DNA of 64,000 nt. Source: Candidatus Roizmanbacteria bacterium UBA1450. GTDB lineage: Bacteria > Patescibacteriota > Microgenomatia > UBA1406 > GWC2-37-13. The translations under genes were made by a program, and so were the position numbers. The notes below the pieces were generated by a model. The model saw only the letters and a list, made by a program, of their open reading frames with translations. It was not told the origin of the DNA and searched no databases. Positions 31,917-40,987 of this stretch are shown in pieces. Each line of letters opens with the position of its first letter. Position 1 is the first letter of the stretch. The stretch covers positions 86,042 through 150,041 of the forward strand of contig DCTC01000001.1 of assembly GCA_002329205.1 (NCBI GenBank), written 5' to 3'.

Positions 31917-33152
31917 ATGTCATCATACCAACCCAAAGGAGTAAAAAAAATATATCATACCCTGAAACGGAACCTTGCTGCGGCTTGGTTGAGCAAGTTG
32001 CACCCTATACAAATCGGGATCACCGGTAGTCAAGGAAAAACAAATACTACGGAAATCGTAACAAAAGTTTTGGAAAAAATGGGTCCTACTATCCGAACAG
32101 ATGTAAGCCTCGACACCACCTTTAATGTTCCAATTACCGCTTTAAGAGTGCGGCCATCCACCCGGTTTGTCATCTGGGAACTGGGTATAGATCATCCTGG
32201 TGAAATGGATGCACATCATGAAATCGCACAGCCCTCTATAGCCTGCGTTACGGGGATATCTCCCGTGCACACCGATAAAGAACATATGGGATCACTCGAA
32301 ACGCTTATCAAAGAGAAACGGAAAATTATTGAACATCTGCCTGAAAACGGTACTGCAGTTCTCAATCGTGATAATGAATTTGTCAGAAATATGGCGTCAC
32401 ATACACAAGCCACGGTCAAATGGTACGGGACAACACCGGAATGCGATATGTGGGTAGATCGAAAAAGTATCAAGATAACTCTCGAGGGAACCCATGCCGA
32501 ATTTTATATTCAAAATAATACTCACCAGTCACAAGTTATTAAACTACAAGCTGGTCTTATCGGCACTCATCATGTATACAATATTATGTGTGCATATCTC
32601 CTGGTACAAGCAGCACTGCCCGGAAAACGCATCACAAATCTTTTTTCGGAAATAATCTCCGGCCTAAAGCCTCTTCCCGGCCGTATGAGCATTGAGAAAG
32701 GACCTCTGGATACAGTATTACTGAATGACTCACTTCGTGCCAATCCTGCAAGCACACAGGCCGGCCTTGAGACTCTGCATGCAATTGAGTACAAACAAGG
32801 ACGTAAGATTGCAGTGGTCGGGGAGATGGGTGAACTGGAAGATCCAAAAGGTGAGCATCAGAAAACAGGGACTCAAATTGCTCAATTGGACCTTGATTAT
32901 GTTATCTGTATTGGTCCTTTACGTAAATTTACTATAAATGAAGCTATTAAAAAAGGTTTTCCTAAAGATAAAATTGCTTATGCTGCAGATGTTTTCGAAG
33001 CTGCAGATCGTCTTAGAAAAATTCTGAAAAAAAATGATTTGTGGTATCTAAAAGGTTCACTTCTGAGAAACTATAACAGGATAATTAAACTGCTCAATGG
33101 ACAAGAAGTTTGTTGTGATGCGGTATTGTGTCCTTATGATCATTGCAGATAA
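31917..33152 (+). CDS. Mur ligase-family protein (MurF-like)
   Basis: The 411-aa protein contains the Mur ligase ATP loop IGITGSQGKTNTTEIV (about 33-48), the central-domain motif WELGIDHPGEMD with VTGISPVHTDKEHMGS, and EKRKIIEHLPENGTAVLNRDN. The C-terminal domain has LNDSLRANPASTQAGL and AVVGEMGELEDPKGEH, like MurF. There is no N-terminal UDP-binding domain of usual MurF size, so the protein is shorter and its amino-acid and nucleotide substrates are unclear. It may act in peptidoglycan precursor synthesis or in another amide ligation. It sits in an operon with cysS. Confidence 0.82.
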   Translation: MSSYQPKGVKKIYHTLKRNLAAAWLSKLHPIQIGITGSQGKTNTTEIVTKVLEKMGPTIRTDVSLDTTFNVPITALRVRPSTRFVIWELGIDHPGEMDAHHEIAQPSIACVTGISPVHTDKEHMGSLETLIKEKRKIIEHLPENGTAVLNRDNEFVRNMASHTQATVKWYGTTPECDMWVDRKSIKITLEGTHAEFYIQNNTHQSQVIKLQAGLIGTHHVYNIMCAYLLVQAALPGKRITNLFSEIISGLKPLPGRMSIEKGPLDTVLLNDSLRANPASTQAGLETLHAIEYKQGRKIAVVGEMGELEDPKGEHQKTGTQIAQLDLDYVICIGPLRKFTINEAIKKGFPKDKIAYAADVFEAADRLRKILKKNDLWYLKGSLLRNYNRIIKLLNGQEVCCDAVLCPYDHCR

Positions 33153-35255
33153 CTATTTCTGCTGAAGAATAATTCTCCCGTCCACTGCAATCATAGTATT
33201 TCCTGATGCAATCAAAGGATTAATATCGATTTCCTGAACTTGTTCAAGTGTATCTACAATTTGACCCACACGCATACCCACGTCATATAGCTTTTGTGCA
33301 TCTATCGGCGGAATATTCCTGAATTCTTTAGTCAGCCTTTGCAGTTTTGAATTGTGAAGTGCAAGCCGAAATTGTTCGTACGAAAATGGGTATACAAGCT
33401 CTATTGTTTCTTTGAGCAGTTCTGCATAAACACCACCCAGTCCGATAAGAACTACGGTGCCAAAAGTCGTATCTTTTTTTGAACCGACTATAAGTTCATG
33501 CCCTTTGTACATTTTCTGGAGATAACAACCCGAATCCTTACTACCCACACTGCTTAGAGTATGAAACGCTTGTTGAAGTTCTTCCATCACTGTTATACCT
33601 GTTATAACTCCTTTCACTTCGGTCTTGTGCGTAATTTTGCTGGATGCTATTTTTGCAACCAAAGGAAAACCTTCCTCTTTGACAACTGTATCGAGATCTT
33701 CTTGAGAAACGGCTAAATAGGTCTTTGCTACATCAATACCTGCCCAGGAGAGGAGAGATAATGAATCGTATTGATTGAGAAATGTACTGGTATTTCCCTG
33801 CTCAACAAAAAGGAGCTGGATGTCGTGCTTGTGAAACTGCAGTGGAAGAGAATAATCCGGCGGACTAATTTCCAAAAAGGGAGCATGTGCAGCTTCATCT
33901 GCAGCAATTATTTTAGATAATGCAGCAGGTAATTGAGCGAAATAACGGAAACTGGCGATACCTTCTTTCTCTAAATATGTATGTGCTTCAGATACCGAAT
34001 CTTTTCCCATAAATACCGGATAGAGTGGTTTATATTTAAAAGATCTATATACCTGCTGCAGCACCTGCGCTGTCTCTAAAATCTCCGTGTTTGCCTGAGG
34101 TGTCAGCAATACAACAATAGCACCGATATCCTTTTCCTGCATGGTAAGATTAATTGCTTTTTTATAATCAAATGCACTTGCATCTCCGAGAAGATCAATG
34201 GGGTTGTGAACTGAGATTTTTTTTGTATCTTCGAATGCTTTCGCCAATTTTAACGATGTTTCCTCGGATACTGTAACGAGGTTGAGGCCTTGGGAAATAA
34301 GCTCATCCGCCAGAAGAACGCCCATTCCTCCAGCATTGGAGAGTACCAGTATATTTCTATTTGTCGGTACGGCATCGAGACTATACAGTTTGAGAATCAT
34401 CTCAAACTCTGCATATGATTCGGCACGAAGTGCCCCTCCTTGTCGAATGGCTGCTTCAAAGATAGCGTCATCACCTGCCATACTACCTGTGTGAGACATT
34501 GCAGCTTTGGAACCTTCAGTGGTTCTTCCCGATTTCAATACTACAACCGGTTTTTTTTGAGTAGCCTGTCTGAGAGTACGACGAAAGCGATCTCCGTCCT
34601 TTACATCTTCTAGATACATTCCGATAACCTTCGTTGCTGAATCATTTATTAGATACTCAAGACAATCGGATTCATCAAGTGCACTTTTATTTCCGAGACT
34701 TATAAAATGCGATAATCCAATATAAGTTTTTGCTGCAACATAATCTAGAAATGCACTTCCTAATGCACCTGATTGAGAAATGATACTAATATTACCTTTC
34801 GGAGCCACATGATTGAAAAACGTCGCATTTATCCCCTTATTTGCATTTATATAACCGATACAATTCGGGCCCAATAGGGTAATCTCATGTTCAGCAAGTT
34901 TGTCCCTCAGTTGTTTCTCCAACCCTTTGCCTTCAGCAGTATGAGTTTCACCGAATCCTGCTGCAAACATGACTACATTCCGACAACCCACTGATGCAAC
35001 TTCATCGAGATAGGGGACGGCGATACTCGCCGGAATAGCTAAAACAACAAGATCTATCGGTTTTGATATTTCCTTCAAGCTTGTATACGTTTCTTTTCCC
35101 AACATGTTTTTTCCTGAAGGATGAACAAAAAATAGATTATCAGGATAACCCTGCTTTAACATATTTTTCGCGACCAGATGACCCACTTTCCGTTCATTAT
35201 CTGATACTCCTACCACAGCAATTGATCGGGGATTAAAAAATCGTTGAAGGTTCAT
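33153..35255 (-). CDS. acyl-CoA synthetase (ADP-forming), fused alpha-beta
   Basis: The 700-aa enzyme would turn acetyl- or acyl-CoA, ADP and phosphate into the acid, CoA and ATP, giving energy in fermentation. It starts LQRFFNPRSIAVVGVSDNERKVGH (CoA-binding Rossmann domain). The succinyl-CoA-ligase-like part has the phospho-His segment SHTGSMAGDDAIFEAAIRQ, and the C-terminal ATP-grasp domain has FPLVAKIASSKITHKTEVKGV and GLGGVYAELLKE. The ATG at 35255 is chosen because TATACT sits 6 nt before it; the open frame runs 33 codons further but that part has no family similarity. Confidence 0.92.
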   Translation of the reverse strand: MNLQRFFNPRSIAVVGVSDNERKVGHLVAKNMLKQGYPDNLFFVHPSGKNMLGKETYTSLKEISKPIDLVVLAIPASIAVPYLDEVASVGCRNVVMFAAGFGETHTAEGKGLEKQLRDKLAEHEITLLGPNCIGYINANKGINATFFNHVAPKGNISIISQSGALGSAFLDYVAAKTYIGLSHFISLGNKSALDESDCLEYLINDSATKVIGMYLEDVKDGDRFRRTLRQATQKKPVVVLKSGRTTEGSKAAMSHTGSMAGDDAIFEAAIRQGGALRAESYAEFEMILKLYSLDAVPTNRNILVLSNAGGMGVLLADELISQGLNLVTVSEETSLKLAKAFEDTKKISVHNPIDLLGDASAFDYKKAINLTMQEKDIGAIVVLLTPQANTEILETAQVLQQVYRSFKYKPLYPVFMGKDSVSEAHTYLEKEGIASFRYFAQLPAALSKIIAADEAAHAPFLEISPPDYSLPLQFHKHDIQLLFVEQGNTSTFLNQYDSLSLLSWAGIDVAKTYLAVSQEDLDTVVKEEGFPLVAKIASSKITHKTEVKGVITGITVMEELQQAFHTLSSVGSKDSGCYLQKMYKGHELIVGSKKDTTFGTVVLIGLGGVYAELLKETIELVYPFSYEQFRLALHNSKLQRLTKEFRNIPPIDAQKLYDVGMRVGQIVDTLEQVQEIDINPLIASGNTMIAVDGRIILQQK

Positions 35256-35363
35256 TCTTTCAGTATAACGAAGTTCGTGCAGAATAAAAAGATGTGCATT
35301 TTTTACGTAAATATGAGCAATTAATTCTCCATGTAAGAAAATTGTAAGGTACAATTTTAACTA

Positions 35364-36476
35364 ATGCCTCATACTCTCGAAACCCGATCAAAGCATGGAT
35401 ATGATTTAGTGGTGAGTAATCCTCCTTTAAATTCTGATAAATTACCGTTACTTCAGCAAATTAATGACCGTCCGGAAGCTATGTGGGAGATTATGCAAGA
35501 AGAACAAAGAAATAATGAAGGTTGGCTAGAACCATTGGATAATATCACGTATGCGGTCTTTCCGACCAACCAGTATGTACCCGAAAAAGGAGAAGGGGCG
35601 CACTTTATGGTCACATTTGATTTAGGAAATCAGTATGCGAAACCACCAAATACACCCGAACAATCGCTCAATACGGCTGCGCGTCAAATCGATTGCTTCC
35701 TAGATCAGCCAGACGCTATTGCAGATTACAACATGTACTACGGAAGACGGGACATAAAAGCACCATCTATGTCCTGGAGGAACTGGCATATCCATTGTAC
35801 AAAAATTCCGCCTGCGATCTTGACTCCGCGGGAGAAAGGTGCAACTCACGTGAGAGAGCCGGGGGATAGACTTCGCGAACAGTATTTCATTCAGCAATTC
35901 AACCATCTTCGAGAAACTGATCCGGATGTTTTGAATGTTTTGAATTATGCATCCATACTTTCTCCTGAGGAAGAATTGGAGTTTCCCTATCCGTTCAACG
36001 GTGTTGTTGCACGCTTGCCTTACATGCAGCCCGAAGATATCGCTCAATCATTTATAGATATTGATCATTTGTGTAAAAGACTGCACCGAGATATATTTAG
36101 TATTTCTGTTGCAAATTATGATGAAGTCGCCGCAAACGGCTGGAGAATTCCGTATGAAATGCGTTCACATGAAGATGCTGTTGGAAGGATCGCGCAATAT
36201 GCTGATCCTATGGAACGTGAATTCCTTCAAAAAGCACATTACGGAATAACAAGAGGTGTACATGCAACCACCCCTGACGCAGCTATCTACCCGGGTCCCT
36301 GTTATTCTGTATCGCTTTTTAAAGACGATCAGTCAATGATATATGTGATAGATCCACATTCATTCAAAAGAAATGGTGGTCTTGAATCTTTAGGGATAAT
36401 ACTTCAACGTCAAAAAGATGGAGATACCAATCAATTTGAACGTATGCAACGTGCTTATGATGCGCTGACTCTGTGA
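35364..36476 (+). CDS. unknown protein, 370 aa
   Basis: I do not recognise this protein. It is soluble with no signal or membrane segment. Noticeable parts: a WRNWHIHCTK segment near 130-140, LPYMQPEDIAQSFIDIDHLCKRLHR near 225-250, and SLFKDDQSMIYVIDPHSFKRNGGLESLG near the end. The His-rich HIHC could bind metal. It starts 8 nt after TACAAT, so it is likely leaderless, and ends next to the convergent SIMPL-domain gene. The use of Trp and Tyr is high. Confidence 0.75.
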   Translation: MPHTLETRSKHGYDLVVSNPPLNSDKLPLLQQINDRPEAMWEIMQEEQRNNEGWLEPLDNITYAVFPTNQYVPEKGEGAHFMVTFDLGNQYAKPPNTPEQSLNTAARQIDCFLDQPDAIADYNMYYGRRDIKAPSMSWRNWHIHCTKIPPAILTPREKGATHVREPGDRLREQYFIQQFNHLRETDPDVLNVLNYASILSPEEELEFPYPFNGVVARLPYMQPEDIAQSFIDIDHLCKRLHRDIFSISVANYDEVAANGWRIPYEMRSHEDAVGRIAQYADPMEREFLQKAHYGITRGVHATTPDAAIYPGPCYSVSLFKDDQSMIYVIDPHSFKRNGGLESLGIILQRQKDGDTNQFERMQRAYDALTL

Positions 36477-36479
36477 TCT

Positions 36480-37220
36480 TTATTTCTTTTCAAAATAGAG
36501 AGTTACCACCGAAGTAATCGTTTGTGATCCCGGCTCAAAACTGGCGCCGCCTCCACCGCCCAACCCGTAAGCCCGCTCAGCCATCATAGGATATGGTCCT
36601 TCCCCTGAAGTGGTATGCTCAACGACATTTACTACTTTTCCGAGTTTGATCCCTAGATCATCAGCCATTTTTTGTGCTTCTTCTTTGGCATTTTCAATGG
36701 CTTTCGTACGTGCTTCTGACCGGTGAGCCGCCGGATCTTCTACCTCAAACCGAGTGTTTTGTATTTCATTTGCACCTGCCTCAGTTGCTGCTGCAATAAC
36801 TTGTGATACCTGGTCTACATTCTGGGATTTGATACTCAAGGTAACATTTCCGTTGTAACCGGTAAGAACGTCGCGACCACTTGAGTAATCATAAGCGGGG
36901 AATACGGAGTAGTTCGATGTTTTGATATTTTGTTTCGGAATTCCCAATTGTTCCATTGCCGCAATGATCGCATTGTTGGTTTCGTCTATCTGCGATTGAG
37001 CAGCTTCAACAGTACTTGCGTTGTTTACGCGGATACCCACATCCACTGTTGCGGTATTGGGAACGATATCTACTTTGCCTTCTCCTGTCACAGACAGTTC
37101 CGTAGTTGCCATTGTCTGGGTCACGCGGACGGGTAAACCGATATTCAAGAGACTCATTAGAACAACAAGTAAAAATATCACGAAAATAGGGGTTAGTACT
37201 ACCGCAAGTTGTTTTTTCAT
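36480..37220 (-). CDS. SIMPL-domain (DUF541) protein
   Basis: The 246-aa protein has an N-terminal membrane/signal segment (about 5-27). A SIMPL domain follows: LSVTGEGKVDIVPNTATVDVGIRV, then NNAIIAAMEQLGIPKQNIKTSNYSV, NVTLSIKSQNVDQVSQVI and ARTKAIENAKEEAQKMADDLGIKLGKVVNVVE. Such proteins are exported or membrane-bound; the function is poorly known and linked to stress resistance or channel-like assemblies in some species. The ATG at 37220 gives the typical start; the frame stays open 16 codons upstream. Confidence 0.88.
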   Translation of the reverse strand: MKKQLAVVLTPIFVIFLLVVLMSLLNIGLPVRVTQTMATTELSVTGEGKVDIVPNTATVDVGIRVNNASTVEAAQSQIDETNNAIIAAMEQLGIPKQNIKTSNYSVFPAYDYSSGRDVLTGYNGNVTLSIKSQNVDQVSQVIAAATEAGANEIQNTRFEVEDPAAHRSEARTKAIENAKEEAQKMADDLGIKLGKVVNVVEHTTSGEGPYPMMAERAYGLGGGGGASFEPGSQTITSVVTLYFEKK

Positions 37221-37267
37221 AGTAATTATCATTATCTTAAGAATAATTGCAGAAGTCAAGGGAGACA

Positions 37268-39031
37268 CTATTCGTTTTTACGCTGATATATGCGGACAAC
37301 AGGATGATCAAAGACAGTCCATGTTTCCTCAGCTGCCTCATCAGGAAACTCAATCAGGGTTTTCCCGAAAAATTCTATCTTCGGGTAAGAAGTAAATTCC
37401 GCAACTTGCTCAAATTCATAGCTTCCGTCAAACAATTTATCATAATAGGCATTCAGTAGCGGATATTCTTTCTGCAGTTTTTCACATCTGTCAGGAGAGT
37501 AGCCTTGCAAAAAAGAATACTGATGCTTTAGCATGGTACCTGTCTCGATAGGTATATAACACGTGTGATTCCAAAAAATCCGCCGGGAAGGAACAAATAT
37601 ATAATTAGAAGAGTATATATGATTCTTCAATTCAGAAGCAATCTCCTCATTATTGTCTAATTCATAAAAATCAAATGATATCGGATGAAGATTGCTTGCA
37701 TAGGCCACTTCAGGGATTACAAGATTATTGGGAATTGGTACATCCACAACATTCGCCGTCTCTGCAAGGATATAGCTATAAGACTGTATATGTTCATAGA
37801 TCCATTTTGAAGCAATAAATCTGACATCAGGATTCTGATATATGGAAAGGTACGCATAACCAGGAACGATACTTGTCATCGCAACAATGAATAAAAGAAC
37901 ATTCCGCAGGAGTCGCTGAGATTTTAGCATGGAATGCGCGAGGACTTCGCGGATGTTGCATAAAAACAACACGGCAAACAATACCATTAAAGGAAAAACA
38001 GGTGCGATAAACCTGGTCCACTTTGCATACATAACAGCATTGGGTATAAACAATACAACTGCGGTAAAACGGATAAGGTTATTCGTGCGATTCCACGGTA
38101 ACAAGAAAAAACCGAGTATACTCAAGATAAAAATCGGCCATCCTAAACTGTAAGGGAATATTTTGACAAACTGAAAAATAAACGGAAGAGTGTGCTCAAA
38201 CTGACGGGTATAAAAAGCGCGATAAGTACCTAATCCTACTGCTGACTCATAATTCATGGAGTGAATAAACCCATCCCAGTCGATAATATTAAATGGAGAT
38301 GTAATAATGAAAAAAATGATAGAAAAGGCAGCAGTTATTATCAAAGAGAACCAAGCTTTTCCGAAGTTACCCCAGGTTCTATTTTGCAGAAACCATACAG
38401 TAAGTGCAAAAAAAGGAATACAGGCAAATAAGCCAGCCGATACTTTTGTGGAGAAAGCAAGTCCAAGTGAAATACCTGCAATACGCACATACCGAGAGAG
38501 GGAGATATCATCTTGTATCAGCTGGACCGAATAGTACACTAATATACTGACAAACATCATCAGCAGTGATTCAGTCGTTCCGAAATGCGCAAATTGAATA
38601 AACGCGGGGATAAAAGTGAGAATGAATAAAACTATGTATGTTTGAAATGGTCGTAGCTTATATATTTTCCTTACGGTACGATAAAGAAAAAATACCATAA
38701 CAACTGAAGCAGCCGCTGATATGATCCTCAATGCGAGCGTTACTGACTCATACTGCAAAATTTGTACATCTGGTTGTAATGATTGAAGGACAAGTGACAA
38801 GAATAATCCTGCATACAAAGGAAGTTGACCGTAAGCAAAAAAATTCGGATTGAAACATTCTGAAAGCACAGCAGTATCACATTTCATCTGCAAAATGGAT
38901 ATCACCATGTTGCGTTCATCCGGGTGCATAGGGTAGGGAAGACCCCAATTTAAACCCACAAAGCGGGAGTACAAAAGTATCCCAAGAATAGCAGCAATGA
39001 TAATTGTATAAAAAAGCTTGTGTAAACGCAT
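37268..39031 (-). CDS. GT39-like membrane glycosyltransferase
   Basis: The 587-aa protein has about 11-12 membrane helices and the sequence GLPYPMHPDERNMVISILQ in the first outside loop. There the acidic DE pair matches the catalytic loop of ArnT/PMT-type transferases that use polyprenyl-phosphate sugars. A soluble C-terminal domain of about 160 aa follows (from about 420). It probably adds sugars to proteins or lipids on the outer face. The Pro/Thr-rich surface proteins of this window (56352-61704) are plausible acceptors, but this is inference. ATG 39031 is preferred over the TTG seven codons upstream. Confidence 0.82.
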   Translation of the reverse strand: MRLHKLFYTIIIAAILGILLYSRFVGLNWGLPYPMHPDERNMVISILQMKCDTAVLSECFNPNFFAYGQLPLYAGLFLSLVLQSLQPDVQILQYESVTLALRIISAAASVVMVFFLYRTVRKIYKLRPFQTYIVLFILTFIPAFIQFAHFGTTESLLMMFVSILVYYSVQLIQDDISLSRYVRIAGISLGLAFSTKVSAGLFACIPFFALTVWFLQNRTWGNFGKAWFSLIITAAFSIIFFIITSPFNIIDWDGFIHSMNYESAVGLGTYRAFYTRQFEHTLPFIFQFVKIFPYSLGWPIFILSILGFFLLPWNRTNNLIRFTAVVLFIPNAVMYAKWTRFIAPVFPLMVLFAVLFLCNIREVLAHSMLKSQRLLRNVLLFIVAMTSIVPGYAYLSIYQNPDVRFIASKWIYEHIQSYSYILAETANVVDVPIPNNLVIPEVAYASNLHPISFDFYELDNNEEIASELKNHIYSSNYIFVPSRRIFWNHTCYIPIETGTMLKHQYSFLQGYSPDRCEKLQKEYPLLNAYYDKLFDGSYEFEQVAEFTSYPKIEFFGKTLIEFPDEAAEETWTVFDHPVVRIYQRKNE

Positions 39032-39164
39032 CTCTATATGTTGTAATTTCAATCCCGAGTGGTATAATTATGCTTGATTTATCGTCATAATATTACTATT
39101 ATATGACTTATTATTAAATTACAGTTGAAAAGAAGCAACAGCTCTTTATTGCAAAATCGAAACT

Positions 39165-39506
39165 ATGAGCAAATACGAACTAACCTTCCTTATCGAAGAT
39201 CCAAAAACATTGAAAAAACTTGAAGAAATGATAACATCTTTTTCAGGGAAAAAGATTCAAGAACAGCCATGGGGAAAAAGACTTCTTGCGTACCCTATCA
39301 ATAAAAAAACTTCTGCGGAATATCACACCTGGGATATCGAACTTGATTCTCAAAAATTGAATGAACTGAAAACAAAACTTAATTATGAGAATCTCTTGCT
39401 GAGATACTTATTCTTATCAAAGGCACATGCCGGTACAACAGCAAAAAAAATTACCGTTCCGAAAATTGAAAAAGAAGAAAGTACTGATGAAGAAGTCAGT
39501 GAGTAA
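39165..39506 (+). CDS. rpsF: 30S ribosomal protein bS6
   Basis: The 113-aa protein has the ferredoxin-like S6 fold: YELTFLIEDPKTLKKLEEMI, then WGKRLLAYPINKKTSAEYHTWDIELD and YENLLLRYLFL, with an acidic tail. S6 pairs with S18 in the 30S platform. It heads rpsF-ssb-rpsR. No S6:S18-type leader motif could be made out in the upstream 110 bp. Confidence 0.95.
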   Translation: MSKYELTFLIEDPKTLKKLEEMITSFSGKKIQEQPWGKRLLAYPINKKTSAEYHTWDIELDSQKLNELKTKLNYENLLLRYLFLSKAHAGTTAKKITVPKIEKEESTDEEVSE

Positions 39507-39539
39507 TCACCGTTATTCATTACCATTTAACCACGAATT

Positions 39540-40013
39540 ATGTCAAGCAGATCTATAAACAAAGTAACATTGCTCGGAAATTTAACACGTGACCCGGAAT
39601 TAAAATACACACCAAATAACACAGCTGTCTGCACTTTTGGTGTCGCGACCAATAGATCCTGGACAACCGCGGACGGACAGACCAAAGAAGAAGCACAATA
39701 TCACCGGATCGTTGCTTGGCAGAAATTGGCAGAGCTTTGCAGCAAGCTTCTTACGAAAGGACGCAAAGTATATCTCGAAGGAAGAATTACCTATCGGGAT
39801 TATCTTGATAAAAACGGTCAACAAAGACATATCACCGAAATTGTTCTCGATGATTTTATTGTATTCAATGACGGGCGTCGTGATGCACAGGGAGCATCAG
39901 ACGAAGATTCAAATGAAGAAGAAACCGACGTACCAGCTCCGGAATCAGAAAATGCCGGACAGACATCCGAATCAAATGATGAAGATGTAAATCCCGAAGA
40001 TATTCCATTTTAA
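39540..40013 (+). CDS. ssb: single-stranded DNA-binding protein
   Basis: The 157-aa OB-fold protein starts INKVTLLGNLTRDPELKYTPNNTAVCTFGVATNRSW and has HRIVAWQKLAELCSKLLTKGRKVYLEGRITYRDYLDKNGQQRHITEIVLDDF. The acidic tail ends NPEDIPF, the conserved tip that recruits SSB partners. It lies 33 bp after rpsF and 31 bp before rpsR. Confidence 0.97.
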   Translation: MSSRSINKVTLLGNLTRDPELKYTPNNTAVCTFGVATNRSWTTADGQTKEEAQYHRIVAWQKLAELCSKLLTKGRKVYLEGRITYRDYLDKNGQQRHITEIVLDDFIVFNDGRRDAQGASDEDSNEEETDVPAPESENAGQTSESNDEDVNPEDIPF

Positions 40014-40044
40014 TCAATTACTAATTACGAATTTAATGTAAATT

Positions 40045-40251
40045 ATGAAGTGCTTTTACTGCAAATACAGTATTGAACCCGACTACAAAGATGTCGAAAA
40101 TCTCGAAAAATTTTTGACGCCGCGTAAGAAAATTGTAAGTCGTGAAAAAAGCGGAATTTGTGCAAAACACCAAAGAGCTCTTTCTAAGCATGTAAAACAT
40201 GCTCGATATCTTGCACTTATCCCATATACCTCTTACCAGGGAGCAAAATAA
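40045..40251 (+). CDS. rpsR: 30S ribosomal protein bS18, zinc-type
   Basis: The 68-aa protein has DYKDVENLEKFLTPRKKIVSREKSGICAKHQRALSKHVKHARYLALIPYTS, the S18 core. The N-terminal CFYC and the Cys in GICAKHQ form a zinc-ribbon-like C+ version. No rplI (bL9) follows, although rpsF-ssb-rpsR-rplI is the usual order. Confidence 0.95.
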   Translation: MKCFYCKYSIEPDYKDVENLEKFLTPRKKIVSREKSGICAKHQRALSKHVKHARYLALIPYTSYQGAK

Positions 40252-40255
40252 CTGC

Positions 40256-40261
40256 TATAAT
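40256..40261 (+). promoter_or_regulatory. -10 box (TATAAT) for a leaderless transcript
   Basis: A perfect TATAAT is followed by 7 nt and the ATG at 40269. Confidence 0.6.
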
Positions 40262-40268
40262 CTTTCAC

Positions 40269-40982
40269 ATGAAAGTACCGGTGAAGATACCTCAAAATTC
40301 GGAAGTTCTCATTGAGGCAGGACAACGTGTGGATTTTTCTACGCCTCTTCTCAAAAGAAAAGGAAAAAAATCAATCCATATTCCGCTTGCTGAGATAATG
40401 AAATTTCCCCCTGATAAAATATTTCTCCGTCTCAAAAAAACCATCGGAGACAGAGTACAACAGGGAGATCTTCTTGCAGAGGAAAAAAGCATGTTTGGAT
40501 CTAAACGATATTTCAGTCAGATAGATGGAATACTCAAAGAAATCAACCATGTCCAGGGTTCTCTGATAATCGAACAGGATAGCAACGACAAAGATGTTAT
40601 CAGCTGTTTTTTTTCCGGTGAAATAGATGCAATCTATGACGGCTATCTTGATCTGAAAGTGCATCATGCTCATAAAGTGGAAACCGCCGAACCGATTGAA
40701 TATATCGGATCCGAAATTTATTATTCACCTTCGGGAGATACGGTCTTTGTTGAGGAAGATATTAACGGGAAATGCATTGTCACGACAGAACTGAAGCCAA
40801 TGGATCACAGCAAAATCGAAGCATTGGGAGCCAGAGGTCTTATCGTAATGGAAAAAATTCCCTCAATATCCCTGACGCAAATCATCCTTCCGAAAATCAG
40901 CGATTTTGAGACTATACAAACAAAAAAATTCCCTTTTGTGATTGTGGGACCTGAAGAAAACACATTATATTTTTACGAATAA
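40269..40982 (+). CDS. barrel-sandwich (lipoyl/RnfC-like) fold protein of unknown function
   Basis: The 237-aa protein begins with a beta-rich module, VKIPQNSEVLIEAGQRVDFSTPLL and KKTIGDRVQQGDLLAEEKSMFGSKRYFSQIDGILKEI. This pattern (G-x-x-V-x-x-G-x-x-[LI]-[AG], then a return strand) occurs in biotinyl/lipoyl-like domains and RnfC barrels. There is no MKM biotin or DK lipoyl site. A second part repeats the design near 155-230. No membrane segments are present. The function is not known. The gene is followed by the CtpA-like protease gene 5 bp later. Confidence 0.6.
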   Translation: MKVPVKIPQNSEVLIEAGQRVDFSTPLLKRKGKKSIHIPLAEIMKFPPDKIFLRLKKTIGDRVQQGDLLAEEKSMFGSKRYFSQIDGILKEINHVQGSLIIEQDSNDKDVISCFFSGEIDAIYDGYLDLKVHHAHKVETAEPIEYIGSEIYYSPSGDTVFVEEDINGKCIVTTELKPMDHSKIEALGARGLIVMEKIPSISLTQIILPKISDFETIQTKKFPFVIVGPEENTLYFYE

Positions 40983-40987
40983 TCTGC

